Of a stretch of 64,000 nucleotides of DNA, positions 34,310 to 42,751 are shown in pieces. The DNA lies in the NCBI GenBank assembly GCA_020636745.1, contig JACJXH010000002.1, forward strand, positions 434,001 to 498,000, in the 5' to 3' direction. The notes below the pieces were generated by a model, which worked only from the letters and a program-made list of their open reading frames with translations, made no database searches and had not been told where the DNA came from. Both the position numbers and the translations under genes were made by a program. The stretch is from Lentimicrobiaceae bacterium (GTDB lineage Bacteria > Bacteroidota > Bacteroidia > Bacteroidales > Lentimicrobiaceae). Positions within the stretch are counted from its first letter, which is position 1. Each line of letters begins with the position of its first letter.

Positions 34310-34354
34310 TCAACAACATCATCTTATCATTACTTTCCGGCTCAATTTTTTTTA

Positions 34355-34362
34355 TACTTTTG
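34355..34362 (+). promoter_or_regulatory. -7 box before the DUF6089 gene
   Basis: TACTTTTG, a full TAnnTTTG match, about 100 bp before the ATG at 34463. Confidence 0.5.
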
Positions 34363-34386
34363 CATGCCAAATCAGGTGCTTAAGGG

Positions 34387-34446
34387 CCGGTAATTGTCTG
34401 ATTAATAATTTTCCGGTAAACCAATGAGGGATACCGGCGTTTAGCC
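34387..34446 (+). other. Structured leader before the DUF6089 gene
   Basis: CCGGTA occurs at 34387-34392 and again at 34413-34418; both can pair with the single TACCGG at 34432-34437, giving mutually exclusive stems. GGC (34436-34438) and GCC (34444-34446) can form a third small stem. The elements lie in the 5' leader and might control expression. This is weak, by-eye evidence. Confidence 0.25.
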
Positions 34447-34462
34447 GAGAGCCAACTGAAGT

Positions 34463-35275
34463 ATGAAGAAATTAAGTGTATTGTTTTTAATATTGATAAC
34501 CCTCACTGCCAGCGCCCAGCGTTATGGCGAAGTAGGTATTACTGGCGGTGGAATGTATTATCTGGGCGATCTTAACCCGGGCAAGCAGTTTTTATTAACT
34601 CAGCCTGCTTTTGGTGGTTTTCTGCGCCACAATTTTAATGAAAGATTAGCCATTAAAACCGCCTTTACATTTGGAATGGTCAAAGGCGATGATGCCATTT
34701 CTGACGTTCATCCTGACAGAAATCTGAACTTCCAGAGCAGTATCACCGACTTTTCAGCAACTTTCGAATTTAACTTTCTGGAATATTTCATTGGAAGTAT
34801 GAATCACAGTTTCACTCCGTATATGTTTGCCGGAGTGTCAGGTTTTCTTTACAACCCCAAGGCCGACCTTAACGGATCGCTCATTGAATTGCGCACCGCT
34901 GGCACCGAAGGGCAGGGCACTGCTTTGTATCCCGACCGGAAACAATACAGCAAACTCGGGTTTTCGATACCTTTTGGTATTGGGTTTAAATACAGTCTCA
35001 ATAGTTTTATGGGGCTTTCGCTCAGTTGGACGATGCATAGAACCTATACCGATTACCTTGATGACGTTAGTACAACCTATTATATAGATGCAACCGGAAT
35101 CACTCCCAATGTAGCTCCTGAAGAGGTGTTGCTGTCTGACCCTACATTAAGCCATAAAGCAGGCATGCAACGAGGCGATTCCCAATACAATGACTGGTTT
35201 TCGGTAGCAGCAGTAAGTGTTTCGTTCAGAATTAATTATCTGGACAAGCAGCGTTGTCTTAACATTTTTTATTAA
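34463..35275 (+). CDS. DUF6089-type outer-membrane beta-barrel protein
   Basis: 270 residues. A signal peptide (MKKLSVLFLILITLTASAQ) is followed by YGEVGITGGGMYYLGDLNP, the hallmark start of the DUF6089 family, then alternating amphipathic strands (RLAIKTAFTFG, SKLGFSIPFGIGFKY, VAAVSVSFRINYL) of a small eight-strand-like barrel. It is always found upstream of uppS-bamA in many Bacteroidota, which suggests a conserved link to outer-membrane assembly; no function is established from sequence. Confidence 0.87.
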   Translation: MKKLSVLFLILITLTASAQRYGEVGITGGGMYYLGDLNPGKQFLLTQPAFGGFLRHNFNERLAIKTAFTFGMVKGDDAISDVHPDRNLNFQSSITDFSATFEFNFLEYFIGSMNHSFTPYMFAGVSGFLYNPKADLNGSLIELRTAGTEGQGTALYPDRKQYSKLGFSIPFGIGFKYSLNSFMGLSLSWTMHRTYTDYLDDVSTTYYIDATGITPNVAPEEVLLSDPTLSHKAGMQRGDSQYNDWFSVAAVSVSFRINYLDKQRCLNIFY

Positions 35276-35332
35276 ACTGATTAACAATTATTAACAAGCA
35301 CTAATGCAGCGGTATAGAAATACAGCCTAATT

Positions 35333-35340
35333 TAGTTTTG
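35333..35340 (+). promoter_or_regulatory. -7 box for uppS
   Basis: TAGTTTTG, a full TAnnTTTG match, ending 12 bp before the ATG at 35353, so the leader is very short. Confidence 0.45.
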
Positions 35341-35352
35341 TGATTCTGACAA

Positions 35353-36093
35353 ATGGATCTTAAGGAAAAAATAGACCTGGCAAATTTACCCCAACACATT
35401 GCTATCATTATGGATGGGAATGGCCGGTGGGCGAAAAACAGAGGGGAAATGAGGGTCTTTGGCCACCAGAACGGTGTTGAATCGGTAAGGCAAACCTCTA
35501 CTGCTGCAGCAGAGTTGGGCGTTAAATACCTGACGATGTACGCCTTCTCAACCGAAAACTGGAAAAGGCCCAAATGTGAAGTAGATGCGCTTATGAATCT
35601 GCTTGTGCAAACACTGAATGCCGAATTAGGAACGCTTATGGAGAATAATATCAGACTCAGGGCCATTGGTGATTTAAGTCATCTGCAGGATAGTTGCTAT
35701 GCTCAGCTTAAAGAAACCATGGAACTTACCCGTAACAATACGCGTATGGACCTGATTCTGGCTCTTAATTACAGCGGAAGATGGGAAATTGCCGAAGCTG
35801 CCCGAAAAATTGCCCTTGATGTTGAAAATGGCCATTTAATTTCATCGGCTGTTACCCCCGATTTATTTACCAGCTACCTTGAAACAAAAGATATTCCAGA
35901 CCCCGAATTACTTATCAGAACCAGTGGAGAAAACCGTATCAGCAATTTTTTGCTTTGGCAAATCGCCTATGCTGAACTCTATTTCTCTCCTAAACTATGG
36001 CCCGATTACAGGAAAGACGATCTGTATGAAGCTATTATTGATTACCAGAACCGCGAACGCCGTTTCGGAATGATTAGTGAACAAATAAAATAA
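35353..36093 (+). CDS. uppS: Undecaprenyl diphosphate synthase
   Basis: 246 residues, the usual size. The pyrophosphate loop MDGNGRWAKNRG has catalytic Asp21. TMYAFSTENWKRP follows, and DLILALNYSGRWEI and RTSGENRISNFLLWQIAYAELYF near the C terminus carry the isopentenyl-diphosphate site. It makes the C55 lipid carrier for peptidoglycan and surface glycans. It lies 11 bp upstream of bamA. Confidence 0.95.
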   Translation: MDLKEKIDLANLPQHIAIIMDGNGRWAKNRGEMRVFGHQNGVESVRQTSTAAAELGVKYLTMYAFSTENWKRPKCEVDALMNLLVQTLNAELGTLMENNIRLRAIGDLSHLQDSCYAQLKETMELTRNNTRMDLILALNYSGRWEIAEAARKIALDVENGHLISSAVTPDLFTSYLETKDIPDPELLIRTSGENRISNFLLWQIAYAELYFSPKLWPDYRKDDLYEAIIDYQNRERRFGMISEQIK

Positions 36094-36104
36094 GAATCCA
36101 ATAA

Positions 36105-38732
36105 ATGAGACTCAGCCAACGCGTAATTGCTTTATTTCTGCTCTTTTTCTCTGTTACGGTGCAAGCCCAAATCCGACTCGGTGATGATTTGAGTGAAATT
36201 GACTATTCAAGCCCTAAAGAATATATCATTGGAGGTGTGACTGTGAGTGGTGTGCAGTATCTCGACCACAATGTGCTGATTATGCTATCAGGCTTGCAAG
36301 TGGCCGATAGAATTGAAGTCCCTGGCGACAAAATTAGAAAAGCAATTGAAAAGCTCTGGTCGCAAGGCCTTTTTGAAGATGTACGCATCTCAGCAACCAG
36401 CATAAAAGATGACCTGATATTTCTTGATATTCACCTTGAAGAACGGCCCCGGTTGTCTAAATTCTCTTTTAAAGGCGTTCGCAAATCTGAAGCTGACGAT
36501 TTGCGCGAGAAGATTAAATTGGTAAAGGGAGATGTGGTTACTGATAATGTTATAATACGTACTACTAATATTATTAAAAAACACTTTAACGGTAAGGGCT
36601 TTTTAAGTGCTGATGTAAATATTGAACAATCTCGTGATTCTGCTAAATCTAATGAGGTTACCCTTCAGATTTTGGTTGACAAAGGCTCAAAAGTGAGGAT
36701 TGACCAAATCAATTTTATCGGAAATCATAACCTGTCCGACGCTTCTTTGAAGCGTTCGATGAAAAAAACCAAGGATAAAGCAGTTTTCAAACCATTTAAT
36801 GCACTTGATCAACTTGTTTTGAAATCACCACGGGCTTTTTCAACTTTAAACCTTGATACCATTTCTGGTTTTGCAACTTCTGTTGTTCAGGACAATTTTA
36901 AATTCAGAATTTTCAAAACTTCTAAATTTATTCAGGAGGATTTTAAGGAAGATAAAGCATCCATTATTGCCAAATATAATGAACAAGGCTATAGAGATGC
37001 AATCATTGTACAGGACACTGTGTATAAAGTTGATGCAAAAACCATCAATATTGATATTAAAGTAGACGAAGGTCCCAGGTACTATTTTGGTAATATCAAG
37101 TGGGTTGGAAATACAAAATATTCTGCTGCTCAGTTGAATGAAGTACTAAAAATCCAAAAAGGAGATGTTTATAACCAGAGCGAACTCGACGCAAACCTTA
37201 ATTATAACCCTAATGAAATAGATATCAGTACACTTTATCTTGATGATGGTTATCTGTTTTTTCAGGTAGTACCGGTTGAAGTGAGGGTGGAGAATGATAC
37301 TATTGACCTCGAAATGCGCATCCGCGAAGGGAAACAGGCCACCATTAACAAGGTAATTGTGAAAGGAAACTCCCGTACTAACGACCATGTGGTTATGCGT
37401 GAGTTGCGTACACGACCCGGTCAGCTCTTCAGCCGCTCTGATATTATTCGTACCACCCGTGAGTTAGCTCAATTAAGATATTTCGACCCCGAAAAAATCG
37501 TTCCCAACCCTATTCCTAACCCTGCTGCAGGAACTGTTGATATTGAATACAATGTTGAAGAAACATCCAGTGATCAGATTGAACTTTCAGGAGGATGGGG
37601 CTACGGAAGAGTAGTAGGAACGCTTGGGTTATCATTTAATAATTTTTCAGCCCGCAAACTTTTTCAGGGTAGTGCCTGGCGTCCAATTCCATCCGGCGAT
37701 GGACAAAAGTTAAGCCTTCGAATGCAATCTTACGGCAAAGGATATATCAGTTATAGTGCTTCTTTTACCGAACCATGGCTTGGAGGCAAAAAGCCCAACT
37801 CATTCAGCGTGAGTTATTACCACTCTTTGTACTCAAATGGAGTCTCCAAATCAAATGAAAGCTATCAGGCCTTTAAAATTGACGGGCTTTCATTTATGCT
37901 TGGCAAACGTTTACAATGGCCCGATGACTTCTTTACCCTTATGCAAAGGGTTAGTCTGCAAACGTATAATCTGAGCAATTACGGCAACATCTTTGCTTTT
38001 GGTAATGGGAATGGCGTTTATCGTAATTACAGTTACGGTATCACCCTGGCCCGTAATTCTATTGACAGCCCTATCTTCCAGCGCTCCGGTTCTGAAGTGT
38101 CACTTAGTCTTGACGTTACTCCTCCTTATTCTTTATTTAGCAATAAAGACTATAAAACACTTGAAGATCAGGAAAAATACAAATGGATTGAGTACCACAA
38201 ATGGAAGTTCAGCGCCTCGCTTTACAGGCAGATTATTGGCAACCTGGTGCTAAGTGCCCGTGTAAAATATGGCTTTCTGGGTCAATACAACAACGATATC
38301 GGTATTACTCCTTTCGACAGGTATTACCTAGGAGGTGACGGCTTGTCCGGTGCCAATAATCTTGATGGCCGCGAAATCATTGGCATGAGAGGCTATGCCA
38401 ATGAAAGCCTGACACCTGATTACTATAAAAATAAAAATGTAGGTGCTACTATCTACAACAAAAGTACGCTGGAGCTAAGGTATCCTTTGTCGCTCAATCC
38501 TAGTGCAACTATTTATGTCATGGGCTTTCTTGAAGCTGGTAATGCCTGGAAGGAGTTTAAATACTTTAACCCATTCTCTCTAAAACGTTCTGCCGGTGTG
38601 GGAGTAAGGGTGTTTCTTCCTATGTTTGGCTTGCTTGGACTTGACTGGGGTTATGGCTTTGATGATGTGCCCGGGATACCCACTGCGAATAAGGGACAAT
38701 TCCATTTCTCAATTAACCAAAGTATAGATTAA
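36105..38732 (+). CDS. bamA: Outer-membrane protein assembly factor BamA
   Basis: 875 residues. A signal peptide (MRLSQRVIALFLLFFSVTVQAQ) is followed by five POTRA-like domains (about 35-480, e.g. GGVTVSGVQYLD, FSFKGVRKSEADDL, NFIGNHNLSDASLKRS, GNIKWVGNTKYSAAQL, VIVKGNSRTNDHVVMREL) and a 16-strand barrel from about 490 to FSINQSID. FDRYYLGGDGLSGANNLDGR includes the conserved barrel loop with the RG/VRGF-type turn (IIGMRGYANESL). A hydrophilic stretch of about 35 residues (230-265) extends the third POTRA. It inserts outer-membrane proteins. The uppS gene ends 11 bp upstream. Confidence 0.95.
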   Translation: MRLSQRVIALFLLFFSVTVQAQIRLGDDLSEIDYSSPKEYIIGGVTVSGVQYLDHNVLIMLSGLQVADRIEVPGDKIRKAIEKLWSQGLFEDVRISATSIKDDLIFLDIHLEERPRLSKFSFKGVRKSEADDLREKIKLVKGDVVTDNVIIRTTNIIKKHFNGKGFLSADVNIEQSRDSAKSNEVTLQILVDKGSKVRIDQINFIGNHNLSDASLKRSMKKTKDKAVFKPFNALDQLVLKSPRAFSTLNLDTISGFATSVVQDNFKFRIFKTSKFIQEDFKEDKASIIAKYNEQGYRDAIIVQDTVYKVDAKTINIDIKVDEGPRYYFGNIKWVGNTKYSAAQLNEVLKIQKGDVYNQSELDANLNYNPNEIDISTLYLDDGYLFFQVVPVEVRVENDTIDLEMRIREGKQATINKVIVKGNSRTNDHVVMRELRTRPGQLFSRSDIIRTTRELAQLRYFDPEKIVPNPIPNPAAGTVDIEYNVEETSSDQIELSGGWGYGRVVGTLGLSFNNFSARKLFQGSAWRPIPSGDGQKLSLRMQSYGKGYISYSASFTEPWLGGKKPNSFSVSYYHSLYSNGVSKSNESYQAFKIDGLSFMLGKRLQWPDDFFTLMQRVSLQTYNLSNYGNIFAFGNGNGVYRNYSYGITLARNSIDSPIFQRSGSEVSLSLDVTPPYSLFSNKDYKTLEDQEKYKWIEYHKWKFSASLYRQIIGNLVLSARVKYGFLGQYNNDIGITPFDRYYLGGDGLSGANNLDGREIIGMRGYANESLTPDYYKNKNVGATIYNKSTLELRYPLSLNPSATIYVMGFLEAGNAWKEFKYFNPFSLKRSAGVGVRVFLPMFGLLGLDWGYGFDDVPGIPTANKGQFHFSINQSID

Positions 38733-38746
38733 GCCTTTGTTCCTGC

Positions 38747-38773
38747 AAAACCTAAAGAAGGAAACAGGTTTTT
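38747..38773 (+). terminator. Weak terminator or attenuator between bamA and the first ompH gene
   Basis: A 7-bp stem AAAACCT/AGGTTTT with a 12-nt loop ends in five T. The stem is AT-rich, so it may attenuate instead of fully stopping transcription. Confidence 0.4.
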
Positions 38774-38866
38774 ATGTATCAAATATTTGTGGCAGGTTTT
38801 TTGTTAATTAATCGACGAACTATCACATAAATCAATAACCTCAACCAAAATCAGGGAGGACATACC

Positions 38867-39394
38867 ATGAAGAAAACTTTAATGATTGCCGCCATTTTAT
38901 TTGCAACAGCTGCTTCGTCATTTGCGCAGAAATTTGCTTACGTTGACAGTGAGTTTATTCTCGAAAACATTCCGGAATACGCTGATGCTAAAACTGAAGT
39001 AGATGAATTGTCTATTCAATGGCAAAGTGAAATAGAGGCTAAATTCAACGAAATAGACCAACTTTACAAAAGCTTTAAAGCTGAAGCTGTGCTGCTTCCC
39101 GATGATATTAAAAGCAAACGTGAAGACGAAATCATTGCAAAGGAAAAGGCTGCAAAAGACTTACAGAAACAAAGGTTTGGCAAAGAAGGCGATTTGTTCA
39201 AACGTCGTCAGGAGTTAATTAAACCCATTCAGGAAAAGATTTACAATGCCATTGAATCTATTGCTACAACTGACAATTATGCTGTTATTTTCGACAAAGC
39301 AGGCAGTGTTTCAATGATGTACTCTAATCCAAGGTATGATATCAGCGAAGAAGTGCTGGATAAACTCGGGTATTCTTATAAAACCAGAAAGTAA
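38867..39394 (+). CDS. OmpH/Skp periplasmic chaperone (first copy)
   Basis: 175 residues. The signal peptide ends at ATAASSFAQ. The mature OmpH domain begins FAYVDSEFILENIPEY and continues as a charged coiled-coil (about 40-120) to a conserved C-terminal YAVIFDKAGSVSMMYSNP segment. It holds unfolded outer-membrane proteins in the periplasm. It follows bamA after 134 bp, and is paired with the next gene. Confidence 0.92.
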   Translation: MKKTLMIAAILFATAASSFAQKFAYVDSEFILENIPEYADAKTEVDELSIQWQSEIEAKFNEIDQLYKSFKAEAVLLPDDIKSKREDEIIAKEKAAKDLQKQRFGKEGDLFKRRQELIKPIQEKIYNAIESIATTDNYAVIFDKAGSVSMMYSNPRYDISEEVLDKLGYSYKTRK

Positions 39395-39533
39395 CCTCAC
39401 TTTGCTGATAATTAGTTTCAGGATTTGACCCGATTTTTACTTCTTTTTCAATTTCTTGATATAGAAGTAAAAAGTAATTCTGACCTAAGCATAAGCTTTG
39501 GATAGAGAACGCTTATACATTTGATTTCAAACA

Positions 39534-39563
39534 TTTGCAGATAAAGTTTTTTTACTAAATTTG
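39534..39563 (+). promoter_or_regulatory. Complete Bacteroidota promoter before the second ompH gene
   Basis: TTTG at 39534-39537 and TAAATTTG at 39556-39563, separated by 18 bp: both promoter elements match. It is 36 bp before the ATG at 39599, so the second copy can be expressed independently. Confidence 0.65.
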
Positions 39564-39598
39564 CGCGGCAAATAAACCTAAACCCTTAACCGAATACA

Positions 39599-40114
39599 AT
39601 GAAAAACATTTTGAAATTCTTCCTTATCCTGGCGATTGCAGTTTCTGCTATGCAGGTAAGTGCCCAGAAAACCCAGAAATTAGGCCATATCAATTTTGCT
39701 CAGCTTTATGAAATGATGCCTGGTCAGGATTCTATTAAAACAGCTTTTAACGCTTATCAGGAACAACTTCAAAGTCAGTTTCAGGCTATGCAGGCTGAAT
39801 ATGAAACAAAGCTGAATGATTATCAGAGCAATCAGGCTACCATGTCAAATATAATTAAGCAAACCAAAGAGAAAGAAATTCTTGATTTGCAGCGCCGTAT
39901 TCAGGATTTCCAGCAAACTGCTCAGGAAGACCTGCAGGCAAAAGAAGCTGAACTTACAGCGCCTATTATTGACAAAGCCCGCACTGCTGTGAAGGATGTG
40001 GCTAAAGAAAATGGTTATAACTTTATCTTCAATTCAACTGAAGGCCTCCTGCTTTATACTGAATCTGCTGATGATATTATGCCATTGGTAAAGAAAAAAT
40101 TAGGCCTGAAGTAA
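39599..40114 (+). CDS. OmpH/Skp periplasmic chaperone (second copy)
   Basis: 171 residues. The signal peptide ends at VSAQ. LGHINFAQLYEMMPGQDSI is the family start, followed by a Gln- and Glu-rich coiled-coil (about 50-140) and the C-terminal ENGYNFIFNSTEGLLLYTE. It shares the fold with its upstream paralogue but is quite diverged, so the two may serve different clients. A strong terminator follows at 40134. Confidence 0.93.
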   Translation: MKNILKFFLILAIAVSAMQVSAQKTQKLGHINFAQLYEMMPGQDSIKTAFNAYQEQLQSQFQAMQAEYETKLNDYQSNQATMSNIIKQTKEKEILDLQRRIQDFQQTAQEDLQAKEAELTAPIIDKARTAVKDVAKENGYNFIFNSTEGLLLYTESADDIMPLVKKKLGLK

Positions 40115-40133
40115 TCAGAAATGATATTCCTAC

Positions 40134-40164
40134 AAAAAGCTGCATTATCTGCAGCTTTTTTTTT
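40134..40164 (+). terminator. Terminator closing the bamA-ompH cluster
   Basis: A 10-bp stem AAAAAGCTGC/GCAGCTTTTT with a 7-nt loop is followed by a T run, 19 bp after the stop at 40114. Confidence 0.85.
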
Positions 40165-40229
40165 GCCTTGAAGTATTTGGACTCCAACTTTTAATAAATA
40201 AAAACTTAATTGCCGGATTGTTATTTCAT

Positions 40230-40237
40230 TAATTTTG
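40230..40237 (+). promoter_or_regulatory. -7 box before the BNR-type T9SS cargo
   Basis: TAATTTTG, a full TAnnTTTG match, 75 bp before the ATG at 40313. It covers the alternative start at 40235, which is therefore unlikely. Confidence 0.45.
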
Positions 40238-40312
40238 AAATCGATTTATAAAAGTACTTTCTTTGTAAAACGAGTTAATTATTTGATTCAAGCTTTCAAA
40301 TCATCCACGGCT

Positions 40313-42028
40313 ATGAAAAAATCCCTTGCATTGTTTAGCGCATTTATTGTTCTTTTATCGGCCTCTCCTTTGGTCATAAATGCTCAAAGTGAAATAAATA
40401 GCAAAAGCCAGAGAATGACTTTGCACAACGAAGTTCAGGACGATGCCTATGTTGCTATGCCTTCTTCCTTGAAAAAAACATCTCCTGCATATAAAAGCCG
40501 GAGTTCGGTTTTTTTTACAATTCAGGCCAATGTTGATGAAAATGGGAATAATATTTTAAATGATGCGGCAAATGAACCGTCTATTGCGGTTGATCCCTTA
40601 AATCCTGACAGGATGGCTATAGGATGGCGGCAGTTTGATAATGTCGGGAATAATTTCAGGCAGGCCGGTGTGGCTTTTACAACTGACGGTGGTGAATCCT
40701 GGACTTTCCCCGGTGTCATTGATCAGGGCGTGTTTCGTTCAGACCCTGTGTTAGATGCTGATAATCAGGGTAATTTTTATTATAATAGTCTTACATCAAG
40801 TAATGGAGAGTATTTTTGCAGGGTATTCAGAAGCGATGATGGCGGAAATTCATGGGATGGTGGTGTGCCTGCTCAGGGCGGTGATAAACAGTGGATGGAA
40901 ATAGACAAAACCGGTGGACCCGGCGAAGGAAATATTTATTCTTTCTGGACATCTTACTACAGTTATTGTTACCCGGGAAATTTTACCCGCTCTACCGATG
41001 GAGGTGATTATTATGAAGATTGCGTTAGTGTTGATGGAAATCCTTACTGGGGTACCCTGGCCATTGGTCCTGAAAGTGAGCTGTATATTGTCGGCACTGG
41101 TTATAATGATGGACTGGTGGTTGTAAAAAGTATGAACGCTCATGACCCCGATGCTTTTGTGGCCTGGGATTATTATACCTATGTTGATATGGATGGCCAA
41201 ATGGCTTCAGGACCTGATGTGAACCCCGGTGGATTGCTCGGGCAGGCTTCTATTGCTGTAAACCCGGCAGATGGACCCGGAAAGGGAGATGTTTATGTTC
41301 TTGTTTCAGTTGAACGACTAACTAATAACGATCCTGGTGATGTTATGTTTGCCAAAAGCATTGATGGAGGACTTACTTTTTCTGACCCTGTAAGAATTAA
41401 TGATGACCTGTCTGCCAGCAATACTCAATGGTTTGGTACAATGTCAGTCGCTCCCAATGGCAGAATTGATGTAGTTTGGCTCGATACCCGTGATGCTCCT
41501 GCCTTTTCTCCCTTATTATCATCACTTTATTATTCCTTTTCACTCGACGGAGGCGAAACATGGTCAGAAAATGAGCGGCTCTCAGATTCATTCGATCCTC
41601 ATTTGGGATGGCCTAACCAGCAAAAAATGGGAGATTACTTCGATATGTATTCTGATAACTCCAGTGCTCACCTGGCATGGGCCAATACTTTAAATAGTGA
41701 ACAGGATGTTTATTACGGCCGTATTACTCCTGTTATAACTGGTGTTTCTGATAATACCGATAATGACCTTTTACTGAATCTTAGTGCTTATCCCAATCCT
41801 TTCAGCCTTAATTCACGCATTGTGTATAAGTTACAAAAAGCTTCTCAGGTGAATATTGAACTGTATGATATGGTGGGTAAAAGATTGGCACTGCTTCAAA
41901 ATGGATTTCAGACTGCAGGTAGTTATTCAGTATCTGTTGATGCCGGATTGCTTGCAAAAGGGGTCTATTTTTGCAAGGTTAAAGCTGGTAATGAAACCCA
42001 TACCATCAGACTTATTAAAGTGGATTAG
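40313..42028 (+). CDS. BNR/sialidase-like secreted protein with T9SS sorting domain
   Basis: 571 residues. The signal peptide MKKSLALFSAFIVLL ends near INAQ. A beta-propeller-like region carries BNR motifs (TTDGGESWTFPG, SDDGGNSWDGG, SIDGGLTFSDP, SLDGGETWSEN) as in sialidase-superfamily proteins. The last 75 residues start with LSAYPNPFSLNSR and end VYFCKVKAGNETHTIRLIKVD, a type A T9SS sorting domain. It is exported to the cell surface or secreted. Sialidase activity is not shown: the arginine triad cannot be checked by eye. The region upstream of 40313 is untranslated leader. Confidence 0.85.
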   Translation: MKKSLALFSAFIVLLSASPLVINAQSEINSKSQRMTLHNEVQDDAYVAMPSSLKKTSPAYKSRSSVFFTIQANVDENGNNILNDAANEPSIAVDPLNPDRMAIGWRQFDNVGNNFRQAGVAFTTDGGESWTFPGVIDQGVFRSDPVLDADNQGNFYYNSLTSSNGEYFCRVFRSDDGGNSWDGGVPAQGGDKQWMEIDKTGGPGEGNIYSFWTSYYSYCYPGNFTRSTDGGDYYEDCVSVDGNPYWGTLAIGPESELYIVGTGYNDGLVVVKSMNAHDPDAFVAWDYYTYVDMDGQMASGPDVNPGGLLGQASIAVNPADGPGKGDVYVLVSVERLTNNDPGDVMFAKSIDGGLTFSDPVRINDDLSASNTQWFGTMSVAPNGRIDVVWLDTRDAPAFSPLLSSLYYSFSLDGGETWSENERLSDSFDPHLGWPNQQKMGDYFDMYSDNSSAHLAWANTLNSEQDVYYGRITPVITGVSDNTDNDLLLNLSAYPNPFSLNSRIVYKLQKASQVNIELYDMVGKRLALLQNGFQTAGSYSVSVDAGLLAKGVYFCKVKAGNETHTIRLIKVD

Positions 42029-42244
42029 CGTTTGAACATCGGGCAATTGCTCATTTTCTTTTTCTGTATCTTTTCTCTTTTTTTCACCTGAAGGCATATG
42101 CGGGGGAAAGGTTTTTACTGTTGCGGTGTCAGATGTTAATCTGCTCGATTTTTGAGACATTGCTGCAAAGCCGTTTCTATCATTTTACCAGATGAATTTT
42201 TAAAATCCATAGGAGATTTCTTGAAATAGAATTGTGAATGAATA

Positions 42245-42259
42245 GTTAACATTGTTAAC
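42245..42259. promoter_or_regulatory. Perfect palindrome, candidate MarR operator
   Basis: GTTAACATTGTTAAC is a perfect inverted repeat (7 + 1 + 7). It lies 16 bp upstream of the -7 box at 42276, overlapping the -33 region, and a further ATTGTTA follows at 42261. This is where a MarR dimer would block the promoter. Confidence 0.6.
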
Positions 42260-42275
42260 CATTGTTATAAAAAAC

Positions 42276-42283
42276 TATTTTTG
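42276..42283 (+). promoter_or_regulatory. -7 box of the marR-RND operon
   Basis: TATTTTTG, a full TAnnTTTG match, ending 12 bp before the ATG at 42296. It also overlaps the TTG at 42281, so that upstream start is unlikely. Confidence 0.55.
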
Positions 42284-42295
42284 CAAAAAAAACAA

Positions 42296-42751
42296 ATGAG
42301 TGATGAAAGGCAGGCTACTGCAGAGCAACCATGGGGCAGGGTGTTTTCCATGCTTGGCAAAGGTTATCTGCGGTTATTAAGAACTAAACTGGCTCATCTT
42401 GATATTGACCGCCATTACTATGCTTTGGTTTTAATTGAAAGTTTTAATAACAGGATTTCACAACAGGAACTATCCTTACTGCTTGGTATGGATAAGGTTA
42501 GTGTTGTAAGGGTTGTTCATTATCTTTCCGAAAAGGGCTATATAGTCAGAAAAAAGAGTGAAGAAGATAAGCGTAAATTCAATCTTTGTCTTACCCGGAA
42601 GGCCATTTCGGCATTACCTGAAATAAAGCAGGCAATCAAAGAGCTTAATGAATTAAGTATAAATGGATTAAACAACTCTCAAAAAACAGGGTTAATTGAA
42701 ACTGTTGCAAAGCTCAGAAGCAATTTAAACGATAATTTAACAAATATATGA
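42296..42751 (+). CDS. MarR-family transcriptional regulator of the RND pump
   Basis: 151 residues. A winged helix-turn-helix core shows HYYALVLIESFNNRISQQELSLLLGMDKVSVVRVVHYLSEKGYIVRK and EDKRKFNLCLTRKA. The flanking helices form the dimer. Overlap of 4 bp with the adaptor gene (ATGA) couples it to the efflux operon, and the palindrome at 42245 is its likely operator. The ligand is unknown. Confidence 0.92.
   Translation: MSDERQATAEQPWGRVFSMLGKGYLRLLRTKLAHLDIDRHYYALVLIESFNNRISQQELSLLLGMDKVSVVRVVHYLSEKGYIVRKKSEEDKRKFNLCLTRKAISALPEIKQAIKELNELSINGLNNSQKTGLIETVAKLRSNLNDNLTNI

Noticed and set aside
40313..42028. True sialidase
   Set aside because: BNR motifs are present, but the catalytic residues could not be confirmed by eye and the motifs also occur in non-enzymatic propellers.
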